Of a stretch of DNA of 64,000 bases, positions 35,355 through 43,536 are shown piece after piece. Numbering within the stretch: the stretch's first letter is position 1; each line of letters begins with the position of its first letter. The stretch is from JAXMCI01 sp046349435 (lineage in GTDB: Bacteria; Pseudomonadota; Alphaproteobacteria; Dongiales; Dongiaceae): positions 1 through 64,000 of the forward strand of contig JAXMCI010000043.1 in assembly GCA_046349435.1 (NCBI GenBank). The letters are read 5' to 3'. The translations under genes and the position numbers were made by a program. Below the pieces are notes generated by a model. The model was not told the origin of the DNA, did no database searches, and was given only the letters and a program-made list of their open reading frames with translations.

Positions 35355-37043
35355 TCACGTGGCCCAGTACCACTCGTTCACGTTCCAGGTGTTGCAGCGC
35401 ACGTTGACGCTGGGCTTGAAGCCCATCAGCCCCTTCTTGGTGCCCTCGACTTGCGCGTACTGGAAGATCGGCAGGTAGGGCAGGTCGTCGCGGATGATCG
35501 ACTGGATCTCCCGGTAGATCTTCTGCCGCTCGTCCAGGCGCAGCGTCGTGGCGCCCTTGGCCAGCAGCTCGTCCAGCTTCGGGTTGGCGTACTGGAAGGT
35601 ATTCTGCCCGGCGCCGCCCTTGGCGTTGATCGCCTTGCTGCTGAAGTAGTCGGAGGCGTCCGGGTCGGGGCCGGTGAGGAAGGCGATGCCGGCGAAGGCG
35701 CTCTCGAACTTCGACTGCATCCAGTAGTCGCCCCACATCACGGCCGGTGGCAGGTTGTTGATGTTGATGGCGACGCCGATGTCCTTCCAGCTCTGCTGCA
35801 GGAACTGCTGCGCCTGCTCGCGGACGTGGTTGCCGGCGGTCGTCGCGTGGACGAATTCCAGCCGCACGCCGTCCTTGGCGCGCACGCCGTCGGAACCCGG
35901 CGCCCAGCCGGCCTCGTCCAGCAGCTTCTTCGCCTTCTCCGGGCTGTATTCGTGCTTCGGCAGGTCCTTGTCGATGAAGAAGGACTGGTTCGGCATGTAC
36001 GATTCGGTCTCGCTCGGCAGCCCGTAGTAGATCGCGTCGATGATGCTCTTCTTGTCCATGCCGAGATAGAGCGCCTGCCGCACCGTCTTGTCGGAGAGCG
36101 CCTTGACGCCGAGATTGAGCGACAGCGTCTCGATGAAGCCGGCCGGCACCGGCGTCACCACGCGGTCGGGCAGGTCCTTGGCCTCGGCATAGTGGTCGGC
36201 GGTGATGCCCTGGATGCCGATATAGTCGATGTCGCCGGTCTTGAACTGGGTGAACAGGACGGTGAGGTCGGGGATGTACTTGAAGATGATCCGCTCGAGA
36301 TAGGGCCCGTCGCCGAAATAATCCTCGTTGGCGACCAGCGTGATGTGGTCGCCCGCCACCCGCTCGCTCCACTTGAACGGCCCGGTGCCGACCGGCGCGT
36401 TGTTGAACGGCGCCGTGTTGGGATCCTTGGCGGCGCCGAGCACGTGCTTGGGCACCATGAAGGTCCAGGCCATGATCGAGTGGTAGGGCGCGTAGGCCTT
36501 CTCCATCTTCCAGGAGATCTCGGTCGGCGAGATCACCTTGATCTCGCGCACCAGGTCGTGGCCGAGCTTGCGCGCCGTCTTGAAGTTGGGGTCGACGATC
36601 AGGTCGAGTGTGTACTTGACGTCCTCGGCGGTGAAGGGCTTGCCGTCATGCCACTTGACGTCGCCGCGCAGCTTGACGTGCCAGCTGAGCCCGTCCTCGC
36701 TGACGCCGCCATTCTCGACCGTCGGCACCTCGGTGGCGAGGTAGGGGATGAACGTGCCCTCGGGCGAGACGCCCCAGAGCGGGCTGAACAGGTTCCAGTG
36801 CACCCCCTCGTCGACCTCGATATGCAGCATGTGGGGGTTGAACACCGTGGGCTCCTGCGAGAACCCGATCACCGCCTGGCCAGTCGGCTTGGCCGGCGGG
36901 CCGGCGGCACGCAGCCGCCCGGCCGGCATCCCGACCAGGCCGGCGGCGCCGGCCGCCAGCCCGAGCTTCAGCATGTCGCGCCGGCTCGGGCGCAGGATGG
37001 CGGGTGCGCCCAGCGGCAGCCGCCCCTTGCCGTTCCTCATCAT
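35355..37043 (-). CDS. dppA: Peptide ABC transporter substrate-binding protein, SBP family 5 (second system)
   Basis: A 562-residue periplasmic binding protein with a Tat-type signal: SRRDMLKLGLAAGAAGLVG around residues 20-38 and cleavage near LRAAGPP. The mature part shows FSQEPTVFNPHMLH, the family-5 motif WHVKLRGDVKWHDGKPFTAED, VGTGPFKWSERVAGDH, and GPDPDASDYFSSKAIN, which lies in the ligand pocket of family members. It is the first transporter gene and is separated from dppB by hairpin repeats, consistent with high expression. RBS AGAGGAG precedes two adjacent ATG codons; the first is used. Tat export implies folding before secretion, less common in this family but known. Confidence 0.94.
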   Translation of the reverse strand: MMRNGKGRLPLGAPAILRPSRRDMLKLGLAAGAAGLVGMPAGRLRAAGPPAKPTGQAVIGFSQEPTVFNPHMLHIEVDEGVHWNLFSPLWGVSPEGTFIPYLATEVPTVENGGVSEDGLSWHVKLRGDVKWHDGKPFTAEDVKYTLDLIVDPNFKTARKLGHDLVREIKVISPTEISWKMEKAYAPYHSIMAWTFMVPKHVLGAAKDPNTAPFNNAPVGTGPFKWSERVAGDHITLVANEDYFGDGPYLERIIFKYIPDLTVLFTQFKTGDIDYIGIQGITADHYAEAKDLPDRVVTPVPAGFIETLSLNLGVKALSDKTVRQALYLGMDKKSIIDAIYYGLPSETESYMPNQSFFIDKDLPKHEYSPEKAKKLLDEAGWAPGSDGVRAKDGVRLEFVHATTAGNHVREQAQQFLQQSWKDIGVAININNLPPAVMWGDYWMQSKFESAFAGIAFLTGPDPDASDYFSSKAINAKGGAGQNTFQYANPKLDELLAKGATTLRLDERQKIYREIQSIIRDDLPYLPIFQYAQVEGTKKGLMGFKPSVNVRCNTWNVNEWYWAT

Positions 37044-37141
37044 CGGTCTCCTCTCTCCCTAGGTTTGTCCAAGCCTTCCGGTTCGAGGCGGTCTGCTGCC
37101 TGCCCTTGCCGGGCGGGATGCCTCGTCTCCCGCCGGGCCGC

Positions 37142-37849
37142 TCAATAGGCCTCCTCGAGCTGGCAGTTTATCGGGACCTCGGCGATGCTCGCCGTGTTCG
37201 GCAGGTCGAGCAGCAGCGCCGCCAGCGCCGCGATGTCGGCCGGCTGGGTCATGCTCGCGAGCGGATAGTCGCTGAGGCCTGCCGCCATGTCGGTGGCGAC
37301 GAAGCCGGGGCAGATCGCGGTCGCCCGCACCCCCGCCTCCCAGCCGGCATGGCGCACCGCGTGGGTGAAGGCGAGCGCCGCGAACTTGCTGACCGAATAG
37401 AGCCCGGCGCGGGCCATCTTCACGCGCTTGCCGGAGAGCGAGACGACCATCAGAACCCGGCCGCGGCCGCAGCCCGAGAGCCAGGGCCAGGCGGCGCGGA
37501 CCAGCCGCAGCGGCGACTTGACGTTGACCTCGAGGATCTCGTCGAGCTCGGCGTCGGTCGCCTCGACCACGGTGCGCGGCGTCATGATGCCGGCGCTGGC
37601 GACGATCGCGTCGATCCGGCCGAAGCGCTCCGCCGTGGCCGCCACCCAGGCCGCCTCGCTGTCGCGCCGGCGCGCCTCGTAGGGGAAGGCGGCGGCCTGG
37701 CCGGGCGCGCCCGGCAGGACGAAGCCGTCCGGCCGGCGCACCCCGAGGCTGAGCCGCCAGCCGCGCTCGAGCAGGGTCGCGGCGATCGCCGCGCCGATGC
37801 CGCGGCTGCCGCCGCTGACCAGGGCCACGCGCTGCTCGGCATCGTTCAT
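37142..37849 (-). CDS. Short-chain dehydrogenase/reductase
   Basis: A 235-residue classical SDR. The cofactor loop is VALVSGGSRGIGAAIAATL, followed by IVASAGIMTPRTVVEATD (NAG region), NVKSPLRLVRAAW, the catalytic Ser in VVSLSGKRVKMARAG, and Tyr-x-x-x-Lys in LYSVSKFAALAFTHAV. TAICPGFVATDMAAGL ends the core. NADP use is suggested by the Arg after the second strand (GVRRPD). It lies 22 nt after the MarR gene and 98 nt before the second transporter operon on the same strand, so it may be co-regulated with peptide uptake. Substrate unknown. Confidence 0.93.
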   Translation of the reverse strand: MNDAEQRVALVSGGSRGIGAAIAATLLERGWRLSLGVRRPDGFVLPGAPGQAAAFPYEARRRDSEAAWVAATAERFGRIDAIVASAGIMTPRTVVEATDAELDEILEVNVKSPLRLVRAAWPWLSGCGRGRVLMVVSLSGKRVKMARAGLYSVSKFAALAFTHAVRHAGWEAGVRATAICPGFVATDMAAGLSDYPLASMTQPADIAALAALLLDLPNTASIAEVPINCQLEEAY

Positions 37850-37871
37850 GGGAGGCTCCCCCGCCGGCGGG

Positions 37872-38396
37872 TCAGGCCGGGCCTGCGGTGACGCTGCGAT
37901 AGACCTTGGCCAGCAGGGCCCGCAGCTTGTCGCGCTCCGCCTGGCTCAGCACGCCGAAGAAGGAGTCGGACTGGGCGAGCGCGATGCGGCGCACCCGCTC
38001 GACGACCTGTCCTCCCTTGGCGGTGAGATAGAGCTCGTGGGCCCGCCGCTCGCGGTCGGAGACCCGCTGCTCGATCAGCCCGGCGCGGCGCAGATCGGCG
38101 AGGATGCGCATCATCGCCGAGCGGTCCTTCATGTTGAAATGGGCGATCACCGAGGGCCGGATGCCGGGATTGGCCGCCACCAGCAGCAGGGTCGAGATCT
38201 TGCCGGTGCCGCGCGCCACCGGCGTGCCGCGCATCGCCGCGTCGAGGTCGCGGCTGACCACCAGGTTGAGCACCCGGATGTAGAAGCTCAGCAGGTCGCC
38301 CAGGATGTCGAGGTCGACGGTCGAGATGTCGGCGGTGCGCGGTACCGGACGGCGCCGGCCGTTCGCGGCGGCCTGGGCCGCCGGCTTGCTGGTCAT
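37872..38396 (-). CDS. MarR family transcriptional regulator
   Basis: A 174-residue winged-helix regulator. The dimerisation helices occupy the N-terminal region (LLSFYIRVLNLVVSRDLDAA), the recognition segment is VIAHFNMKDRSAMMRILADL, and the wing reads GLIEQRVSDRERRAHELYL. A helical C-terminus completes the fold. Length is normal for MarR with a short basic N-terminal tail. It heads a minus-strand series SDR-dppABCDF-oxidoreductase and is the most likely local regulator, responding perhaps to the transported amine or peptide. The 160 bases upstream separate it from a second FAD oxidoreductase. Confidence 0.92.
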   Translation of the reverse strand: MTSKPAAQAAANGRRRPVPRTADISTVDLDILGDLLSFYIRVLNLVVSRDLDAAMRGTPVARGTGKISTLLLVAANPGIRPSVIAHFNMKDRSAMMRILADLRRAGLIEQRVSDRERRAHELYLTAKGGQVVERVRRIALAQSDSFFGVLSQAERDKLRALLAKVYRSVTAGPA

Positions 38397-38555
38397 CGGA
38401 CGCTCCGTTCCCCAACGGGCTCCTGCCCGCGGCCGCGGCGGCCGCCTATGCTCCCCGTCCGGCGTCCCGCTGTCCGGCCCGCCGTCGCTCTCAGGACGAT
38501 GTTCCGTCGCGACAATGGACAATGTCAAGCATGGCGGCGGCGGCCCGGCGCCGGG

Positions 38556-39680
38556 TCAGGCGAAGCGGGCCGGCGACAGGTCGGCGGCGGCGATCCCGAG
38601 ATCGGCGATGTCGGCGGGCAGCGCCCGGCCGGTGGCCAGCGCCGCGGTGAGGCGGGCCATGGCCGGCGCGGTCTGGATGCCGTAGCCGCCCTGCCCGGCG
38701 ACCCAGAAGAAGCCCTCCAGGTCGCGGTCGAACCCCGCCACCAGGGTCTTGTCGGCGGCGAAGGTGCGCAGCCCCGCCCAGCGATGCTCGATGCGCGGCT
38801 GCGGCAGCTCCAGCACCGCCTGCAGCCGGTCGATCAGGATGGCGATGTCGAGCTCGTCGGGCTGGACGTCGCAGGGCGGCATCGGCGTCTCGTCGGCGGG
38901 CGAGGCGAGCAGCTTGCCCGCGTCGGGCTTGAAGTAGAACTGCTCGTCGATGTCGATCACCATCGGCCAGCCGTCGATCGGGCCGTCCACCGGCGGCCGC
39001 AGCAGCAGCGCCGTGCGCCGCTTCGGCACCAGCCCGAGCGGCCGGGCCCCGGCGAGCGCCGCCAGCTCGTCGGCCCAGGCCCCGGCGGCGTCGACCAGGA
39101 CGCGGCCGCGATGGGTCTCGCCGCCGGCCTGCACCCGCCAGAGCCCGTCCTGGCGCACCGCCGCGGTGACCTCGGCGCCGGTGAGCAGCCGGCCGCCGCG
39201 CGCCCGCAGCAGCCGCAGATAGCCGCCATGGAGCCCGTGCACCTCGATGTCGGCGGCCTCCTCGTCGAACAGCGCGGCGGCGAGCCGGCCGCGGCGCAGC
39301 GCCGGCACCGCCGCCTCGATCTCGGCGGCGCTGCGGCGGGAGACGCGCGCTGGGCCCCCGCCGAGCTCCTCGCTCGCCGCCTCGAGGCGCTCCAGCTGGT
39401 CGGGGCGCGCGACCAGCAGCACGCCGCGCGGCCGCAGCAGCGGGTGCTCGGCAAAGCCGGCGGGCGGCGTCCGGAAATGGCCGCGGCTGGCGGTGGTCAG
39501 CGCCCGGACGACGCGATTGCCGTAGGTCTCGGTGAAGAGGGCGGCCGACCGCCCGGTCGAGTGGTAGGCGGGCTGGCTCTCGCGCTCGAGCAGCAGCACG
39601 CGGCCGAAGGCGGCAAGCTCGGCCGCCGCAGAGGTGCCGGCCATGCCGGCGCCGACGACGATGAAATCCTGTACGTCCAT
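38556..39680 (-). CDS. FAD-dependent oxidoreductase (DAO family, second)
   Basis: A 374-residue flavoprotein. The FAD-binding loop IVVGAGMAGTSAAAELAAFG starts the protein; LLERESQPAYHSTGRSAALF, the conserved S/T-GRS loop, follows. VHGLHGGYLRLLRARGGRLL and VDAAGAWADELAALAG are typical of the sarcosine/D-amino-acid dehydrogenase group, and the C-terminal FFWVAGQGGYGIQTAPAMAR closes the site. It is shorter than the oxidoreductase at 29998-31314 and belongs to a different branch. It probably oxidises an amino acid or N-methyl amine. No close co-transcribed partner; the MarR gene lies 160 bases downstream on the same strand. Confidence 0.92.
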   Translation of the reverse strand: MDVQDFIVVGAGMAGTSAAAELAAFGRVLLLERESQPAYHSTGRSAALFTETYGNRVVRALTTASRGHFRTPPAGFAEHPLLRPRGVLLVARPDQLERLEAASEELGGGPARVSRRSAAEIEAAVPALRRGRLAAALFDEEAADIEVHGLHGGYLRLLRARGGRLLTGAEVTAAVRQDGLWRVQAGGETHRGRVLVDAAGAWADELAALAGARPLGLVPKRRTALLLRPPVDGPIDGWPMVIDIDEQFYFKPDAGKLLASPADETPMPPCDVQPDELDIAILIDRLQAVLELPQPRIEHRWAGLRTFAADKTLVAGFDRDLEGFFWVAGQGGYGIQTAPAMARLTAALATGRALPADIADLGIAAADLSPARFA

Positions 39681-39908
39681 GCGGGGATCCTGGTGCGAAG
39701 CGGGGCTGGGCCGCGCCATCCTGGCCGAGCGGCCGCCTGCCGCCAAGCGCGTCGCGCGGCCATGCCGGCAGCCGCAAGCAGAGCGCGGGGCAAATGCATG
39801 TCCGGCCACCGCCAGGACGAACCTAACTGCCCGTTAACCAGTTTGGGCCAGGATTTTCGATTTGCAGCCGGCCGGTCGATCAGGCGTGGCGGGCAGCGGG
39901 TCCGGGAT

Positions 39909-40112
39909 ATGAACATCGAGCTCGACGCAGCGGATGCCGACGTGATCTCCGAGGCCTTGCAGCGGCTGGCGGTCGACCTCGACGCCACGCGCCGGCTACT
40001 CGGCCCCTCGGTCACGGCCGCGCCTGTGGACAAGGCAGTCCGCGTCGCCCTGCTGCTCCACCGCCTCCGCCCGCTGCATCAGCCGGGCGGCAGCGTCCTG
40101 CCGCGCGCCTGA
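39909..40112 (+). CDS. Small hypothetical protein
   Basis: A 67-residue frame beginning MNIELDAADADVISEALQRL, predicted to be mostly helical, with a second helix KAVRVALLLHRLRPL. GC use matches neighbours. A longer open frame upstream is the antisense of the oxidoreductase and is rejected. No family recognised; size and acidic-then-basic helix pattern would suit a small regulatory or chaperone-like protein, but nothing proves this. Confidence 0.42.
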   Translation: MNIELDAADADVISEALQRLAVDLDATRRLLGPSVTAAPVDKAVRVALLLHRLRPLHQPGGSVLPRA

Positions 40113-40255
40113 CCCGCCGCATCGTCGCCAGGAATTCGATCCTTCTTTCGATTTCGCCACCGGCACGAAGAATCCTGCAACGCTGGACCGTGGCGGCTGT
40201 TTGACCTGCTGGCGCCGCCGCGCGCCTCCCCGCAGCTCCAGGAGCGATCGCCGAC

Positions 40256-40567
40256 ATGCGCCCGCGCAAGCCCTCGAAGAGCAAGCCGCCCAAGCGGCGC
40301 TATCGAACCCGCCACGAGCCGCCGACCCTGGACGAGGCGATCTTCGCCGCCCAGGGCCTGAGCGACGAGATCGCCGCCCAGATCGAGATCACCGCGAGCC
40401 TGACCGGCCTGGCGCCCGACGAGGTCCGCTCCCAGGTGCTGGAGCGGGCCGCGCTGCGCCGCGTCGAGCACCACACGGTGGTCACCCGCCGCGCCGGCAT
40501 GGCGCAGCGCGTGGTGGTCGAGCGCAAGCCGACGCGCCGCCTCATCCCGCCCCGCCCCGACCGCTAG
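40256..40567 (+). CDS. Small basic hypothetical protein
   Basis: A 103-residue protein with a basic N-terminus (MRPRKPSKSKPPKRRYRTRH), an acidic helical middle (LDEAIFAAQGLSDEIAAQI, then TGLAPDEVRSQVLERAALRR) and a basic C-terminus. The middle resembles nothing I can name. CAGGAGCGATCGCCGAC provides a ribosome site 13 bases upstream of the ATG. Followed by a strong hairpin at 40586-40610. The charged ends suggest nucleic-acid contact. Confidence 0.6.
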   Translation: MRPRKPSKSKPPKRRYRTRHEPPTLDEAIFAAQGLSDEIAAQIEITASLTGLAPDEVRSQVLERAALRRVEHHTVVTRRAGMAQRVVVERKPTRRLIPPRPDR

Positions 40568-40585
40568 CCGGCGGCGGAAAAGAAA

Positions 40586-40610
40586 GGCCCCGCCCTTGCG
40601 GGGCGGGGCC
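40586..40610. terminator. GC-rich hairpin, probable terminator
   Basis: GGCCCCGCCC (40586-40595) and GGGCGGGGCC (40601-40610) form a 10-bp perfect stem with a 5-base loop right after the small basic protein gene. The T-rich tail that would complete an intrinsic terminator lies on the minus-strand side (complement of AAAAGAAA at 40578-40585), so it is best as a minus-strand terminator but may act in both directions. Confidence 0.5.
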
Positions 40611-40736
40611 AGTTCAAGGAGGCAGTATCACGTTCAGGAGGCCCCCATTGAGCCGCCGCGCGGCCGCCGGCTCAAACGAGAAATTCTCGGGCCGTCGTCA
40701 AGCATTTCTGCAGGTCCCGGCGCGGCCCCCGCTTCC

Positions 40737-40764
40737 TTGATCGGCGGCCGCGTGCTGCTATGCT
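40737..40764 (+). promoter_or_regulatory. Predicted promoter of the CoA transferase gene
   Basis: TTGATC (40737-40742) and TATGCT (40759-40764) are 16 bases apart, 42 bases before the ATG at 40806. The same TATGCT/TATAGC type of -10 recurs before the FadB fusion gene. Called by eye. Confidence 0.45.
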
Positions 40765-40805
40765 CGCGCCCGGAGCCGCGAGCCGGCCAGGGAGGTAGAC
40801 AGCGC

Positions 40806-42021
40806 ATGCCGGGGCCGCTCGACGGCATCAAGGTTCTCGATCTGACGCGCGTCCTCGCCGGCCCCTGGTGCACCATGACGCTGGCCGATCTCGGCGCCGA
40901 GATCTGGAAGGTCGAGGCGCCGGCCGGCGGCGACGAGACGCGCAAATGGTCGCCGCCCGGCGTCGGCGGCATCGCCACCTACTATCTCGCGGTGAACCGC
41001 AACAAGCGCTCGGTCGCCATCGACCTGGCGAGCGAGCGCGGCCGCGAGCTGATCCGCGCGCTCGCCGGCCGCGCCGACGTGCTGGTCGAGAACTTCCTGC
41101 CGCGCTCGCTGAAGCGCCTCGGCCTCGACTACGAATCGCTGGCCGCGCTCAACCCGCGGCTGGTGCATTGCTCGATCTCCGGCTATGGCCGCGACGGCGA
41201 TCTCGCCGACCGCCCGGGCTACGACTTCGTGATGCAGGCCGAGTGCGGCCTGATGGCGATCACCGGCAGCGAGGAGAGCGGGCCGCTGCGCTTCGGCGTC
41301 GCCATCACCGACCTCGTCTCCGGCATGAACGCGGTGCAGGCGATCGTCGCGGCACTCTACGAGCGGATGCGCACCGGGCGCGGCCAAAGCATCGACGTCT
41401 CGCTCTACCGCAGCGGCCTGCAGCTGCTCGCCAACATCGGCAGCGGCTTCATCAATACCGGGGTCGAGCCGCGCCGCTTCGGCAACGCGCACGGCTCGAT
41501 CGTGCCCTACCAGACCTTCGGCACGTCGGACGGGTTGCTGGCGCTGGCCGTCGGCAACGATGACAGTTCAGGCGGCTGCGCCGGCGGACGTGCTCGGCCG
41601 GCCCGACCTCGCCGGGCACCCCGACTACGCCAGCGCAACAAGCTCCGGGCGGAGCATCGCCGGTGCTGTTCGGCGAGCTGGCCCGCCTGTTCGCCGCCCG
41701 CGACACCGCGTACTGGCTGGCCCGCGCCGTCGCCGCCGACGCCGGCCGGCCGGGTGCACGCTGACCGAGGCCTTCGCGCCGGAGACGCCCGCCGCGGCGA
41801 GCGCGGCCGAGGTGCCGACCCGACGCTGGGCACCGTCCGCCTGCTGCGCTCGCCGCTGCGCTTCTCCGAGAGCGGGCTGCCGAGTCCACCTACCTGCCGC
41901 TGCTCGGCGAGCACACCGCCGAGCTGCTGCGCGAGGTGCTCGGCCTCGCCGACGACGATATCGCCGCCCTCGCTGCGCGACGCGGCGGCGCGCGGTGCGC
42001 GACGCGGCTCGAGACAAGTAG
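40806..42021 (+). CDS. CaiB/BaiF-type CoA transferase (family III), frameshifted 3' third
   Basis: Acyl-CoA transferase moving CoA between carboxylic acids. The first 250 codons are clean: GIKVLDLTRVLAGPWCTMTL, the substrate-binding GGDETRKWSPPGVGG, YYLAVNRNKRSVAIDL, the catalytic Asp region YGRDGDLADRPGYDFVMQAE and GIVAAL-like AIVAALYERMRTGRGQSID. From about 41563 single-base changes occur; read across frames the text continues FRRLCAAADVLGRPDLAGHP, GELARLF, CTLTEAFAP and ends near 42021. An intact family-III protein would be about 395 residues, as here. The breaks cluster in 450 bases between clean regions, so a consensus error is likely. Upstream promoter at 40737-40764. Confidence 0.85.
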
Positions 42022-42157
42022 TCCTCTCCTCGCCGCCTGAGCGGCGGCGAGAGAGGATTGGCTCACGCGAAGGCGCGAAGGCGCGAAAAGAAGATCCTCC
42101 CCTTTCGCGGCTTTGCGTGAGCCATTCAGCCTCTCCGCTGCGCGGGAGTCGCCGGCT

Positions 42158-43408
42158 CTACCCGAAGCGCGCCGCCACGGCCGCCATCGCGGCGTCGGTC
42201 GCCGCCAGCGCCTCGTCGATCTCGGCGTCGCCATGGGCGCAGGAGACGAACATGGTGTGGGTGGGGTGGAGATAGACGCCGCGCTGCAGCGCCTCGACGC
42301 AGAACAGCTTGCCCTTGGCGACCTCGGGATCCGCCTCGAACAGGATCAGCGGCATCTGCGGCGGGCCGCTCTGCCGCACCCCGACGCCGTGCCGCGCGGC
42401 CTGGGCGGCGATGCCCTCGCGCAGCCGCATCCCGCTGCGGCGCATGCGGGCCGGGCCGTCGATGGCGTGCAGCTTGCGGATGGTGGCGATCGCCGCGGCC
42501 ATCGGCACGGCGGCGAACCAGAAGGAGCCGGTCGTGAAGATCAGGCTGGCCGCCTCGCGGAAGCGGTCGACGCCGGTCACCGCGGCCAGCGGGTAGCCGT
42601 TGGCGATCGCCTTGCTCCAGGCGGCGAGGTCGGGGCGGACGCCGACCAGCTCCCAGCTGCCGCCGAGATCGAGGCGGAAGCCGGCCCGCACGTCGTCGAT
42701 CACCAGCGCCGCGCCGGTCTCGTCGCACAGCGCGCGCGCCGCCCGGGCGAAGTCCGCGCTCGGCAGCTCGTGGTCGCGGCCGAGATCGTGGCGGAAGGCG
42801 GAGACGATGACCGCCGCGAGGTCGCCTTCGGCGGCGGCGGCGGCCTGCTCCAGCGAGGCGGTGTCGTTGAACTCGTAATGCACGAGATGGACGCGGTCCT
42901 CGGCGGTGACGCCGGCCGGCCGCGGCGTGCACCAGGGCGCCGCGCCGTGATAGGCGCCGCGCGCCACCAGCACCTTGCGCCGGCCGGTGGCGGCGCGGGC
43001 GACGGTGACGCAGATGGTGGTGGCGTCGGTGCCGTTCTTGGCGAGCATCGCCCAGTCGCAGTGCGGGATGGTCTGCGACAGCAGCTCGGCGAGCTCGACC
43101 AGCCGCTCCGACGGGCCGTTCATGCAGTCGCCGCGGGCCGCCTGCTCGCGCGCCGCCGCGTCGACGTCGGGATCCTTGTGGCCGAGCACCACCGGGCCCC
43201 AGCCGCCGAGGAAGTCGAGATAGCCGCGGCCGTCGACGTCCCAGATCCGGCCGCCCTCGGCGCGGGCGAAGAACTGCGGATAGCCGGGCGGCAGGCGGGC
43301 CGCGTCCATGTGGCCCCACATGCCGCCGGGGATCACCCGCCGCGCGCGGGCGCGCAGCGCCTCGTCGTGGGCCGCTGCCGGAGTCGCCCTCGGGGTCGCC
43401 AGGTTCAT
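42158..43408 (-). CDS. Class III aminotransferase, glutamate-1-semialdehyde aminomutase-like
   Basis: A 416-residue PLP enzyme. It opens ARRVIPGGMWGHMDAARL, with YLDFLGGWGPVVLGHKDPDV and then MLAKNGTDATTICVTVAR at the phosphate site, LVARGAYHGAAPWC, LVIDDVRAGFRLDLGG with the pyridine-nitrogen Asp, and AAWSKAIANGYPLAAVTG with the PLP lysine. The dimer-partner loop IFTTGSFWFAAVPMAAAIAT follows. Relatives called glutamate-1-semialdehyde 2,1-aminomutase are mostly catabolic transaminases when, as here, the setting is not tetrapyrrole synthesis. Divergent from the FadB fusion gene with a 128-base gap holding a promoter. Confidence 0.92.
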   Translation of the reverse strand: MNLATPRATPAAAHDEALRARARRVIPGGMWGHMDAARLPPGYPQFFARAEGGRIWDVDGRGYLDFLGGWGPVVLGHKDPDVDAAAREQAARGDCMNGPSERLVELAELLSQTIPHCDWAMLAKNGTDATTICVTVARAATGRRKVLVARGAYHGAAPWCTPRPAGVTAEDRVHLVHYEFNDTASLEQAAAAAEGDLAAVIVSAFRHDLGRDHELPSADFARAARALCDETGAALVIDDVRAGFRLDLGGSWELVGVRPDLAAWSKAIANGYPLAAVTGVDRFREAASLIFTTGSFWFAAVPMAAAIATIRKLHAIDGPARMRRSGMRLREGIAAQAARHGVGVRQSGPPQMPLILFEADPEVAKGKLFCVEALQRGVYLHPTHTMFVSCAHGDAEIDEALAATDAAMAAVAARFG

Positions 43409-43449
43409 CGCTCGTCCTTTCCGGTGCCGGACCGGCCGGCGCCGCCCGG

Positions 43450-43478
43450 TTGGCGTCCCGCCGGCCATCGGCTATAGC
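43450..43478 (+). promoter_or_regulatory. Predicted promoter of the FadB fusion gene
   Basis: TTGGCG (43450-43455), a 17-base spacer and TATAGC (43473-43478) lie 58 bases before the ATG at 43537. The -10 is embedded in the palindrome GGCTATAGCC, repeated as GGCTATAGCC at 47470-47479 before the second methyltransferase copy. Confidence 0.5.
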
Positions 43479-43536
43479 CTGTCCCGGATCGGCGGCGCGG
43501 TCAAACCGCGTCGCCTGGCCCTGGCCGGGAGCGGCA

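Noticed and set aside
40573..40612. Riboswitch or attenuator before the CoA transferase
   Set aside because: The stem is a single GC hairpin placed right after the preceding gene and 125 bases before the promoter-proximal region; it fits a terminator better.
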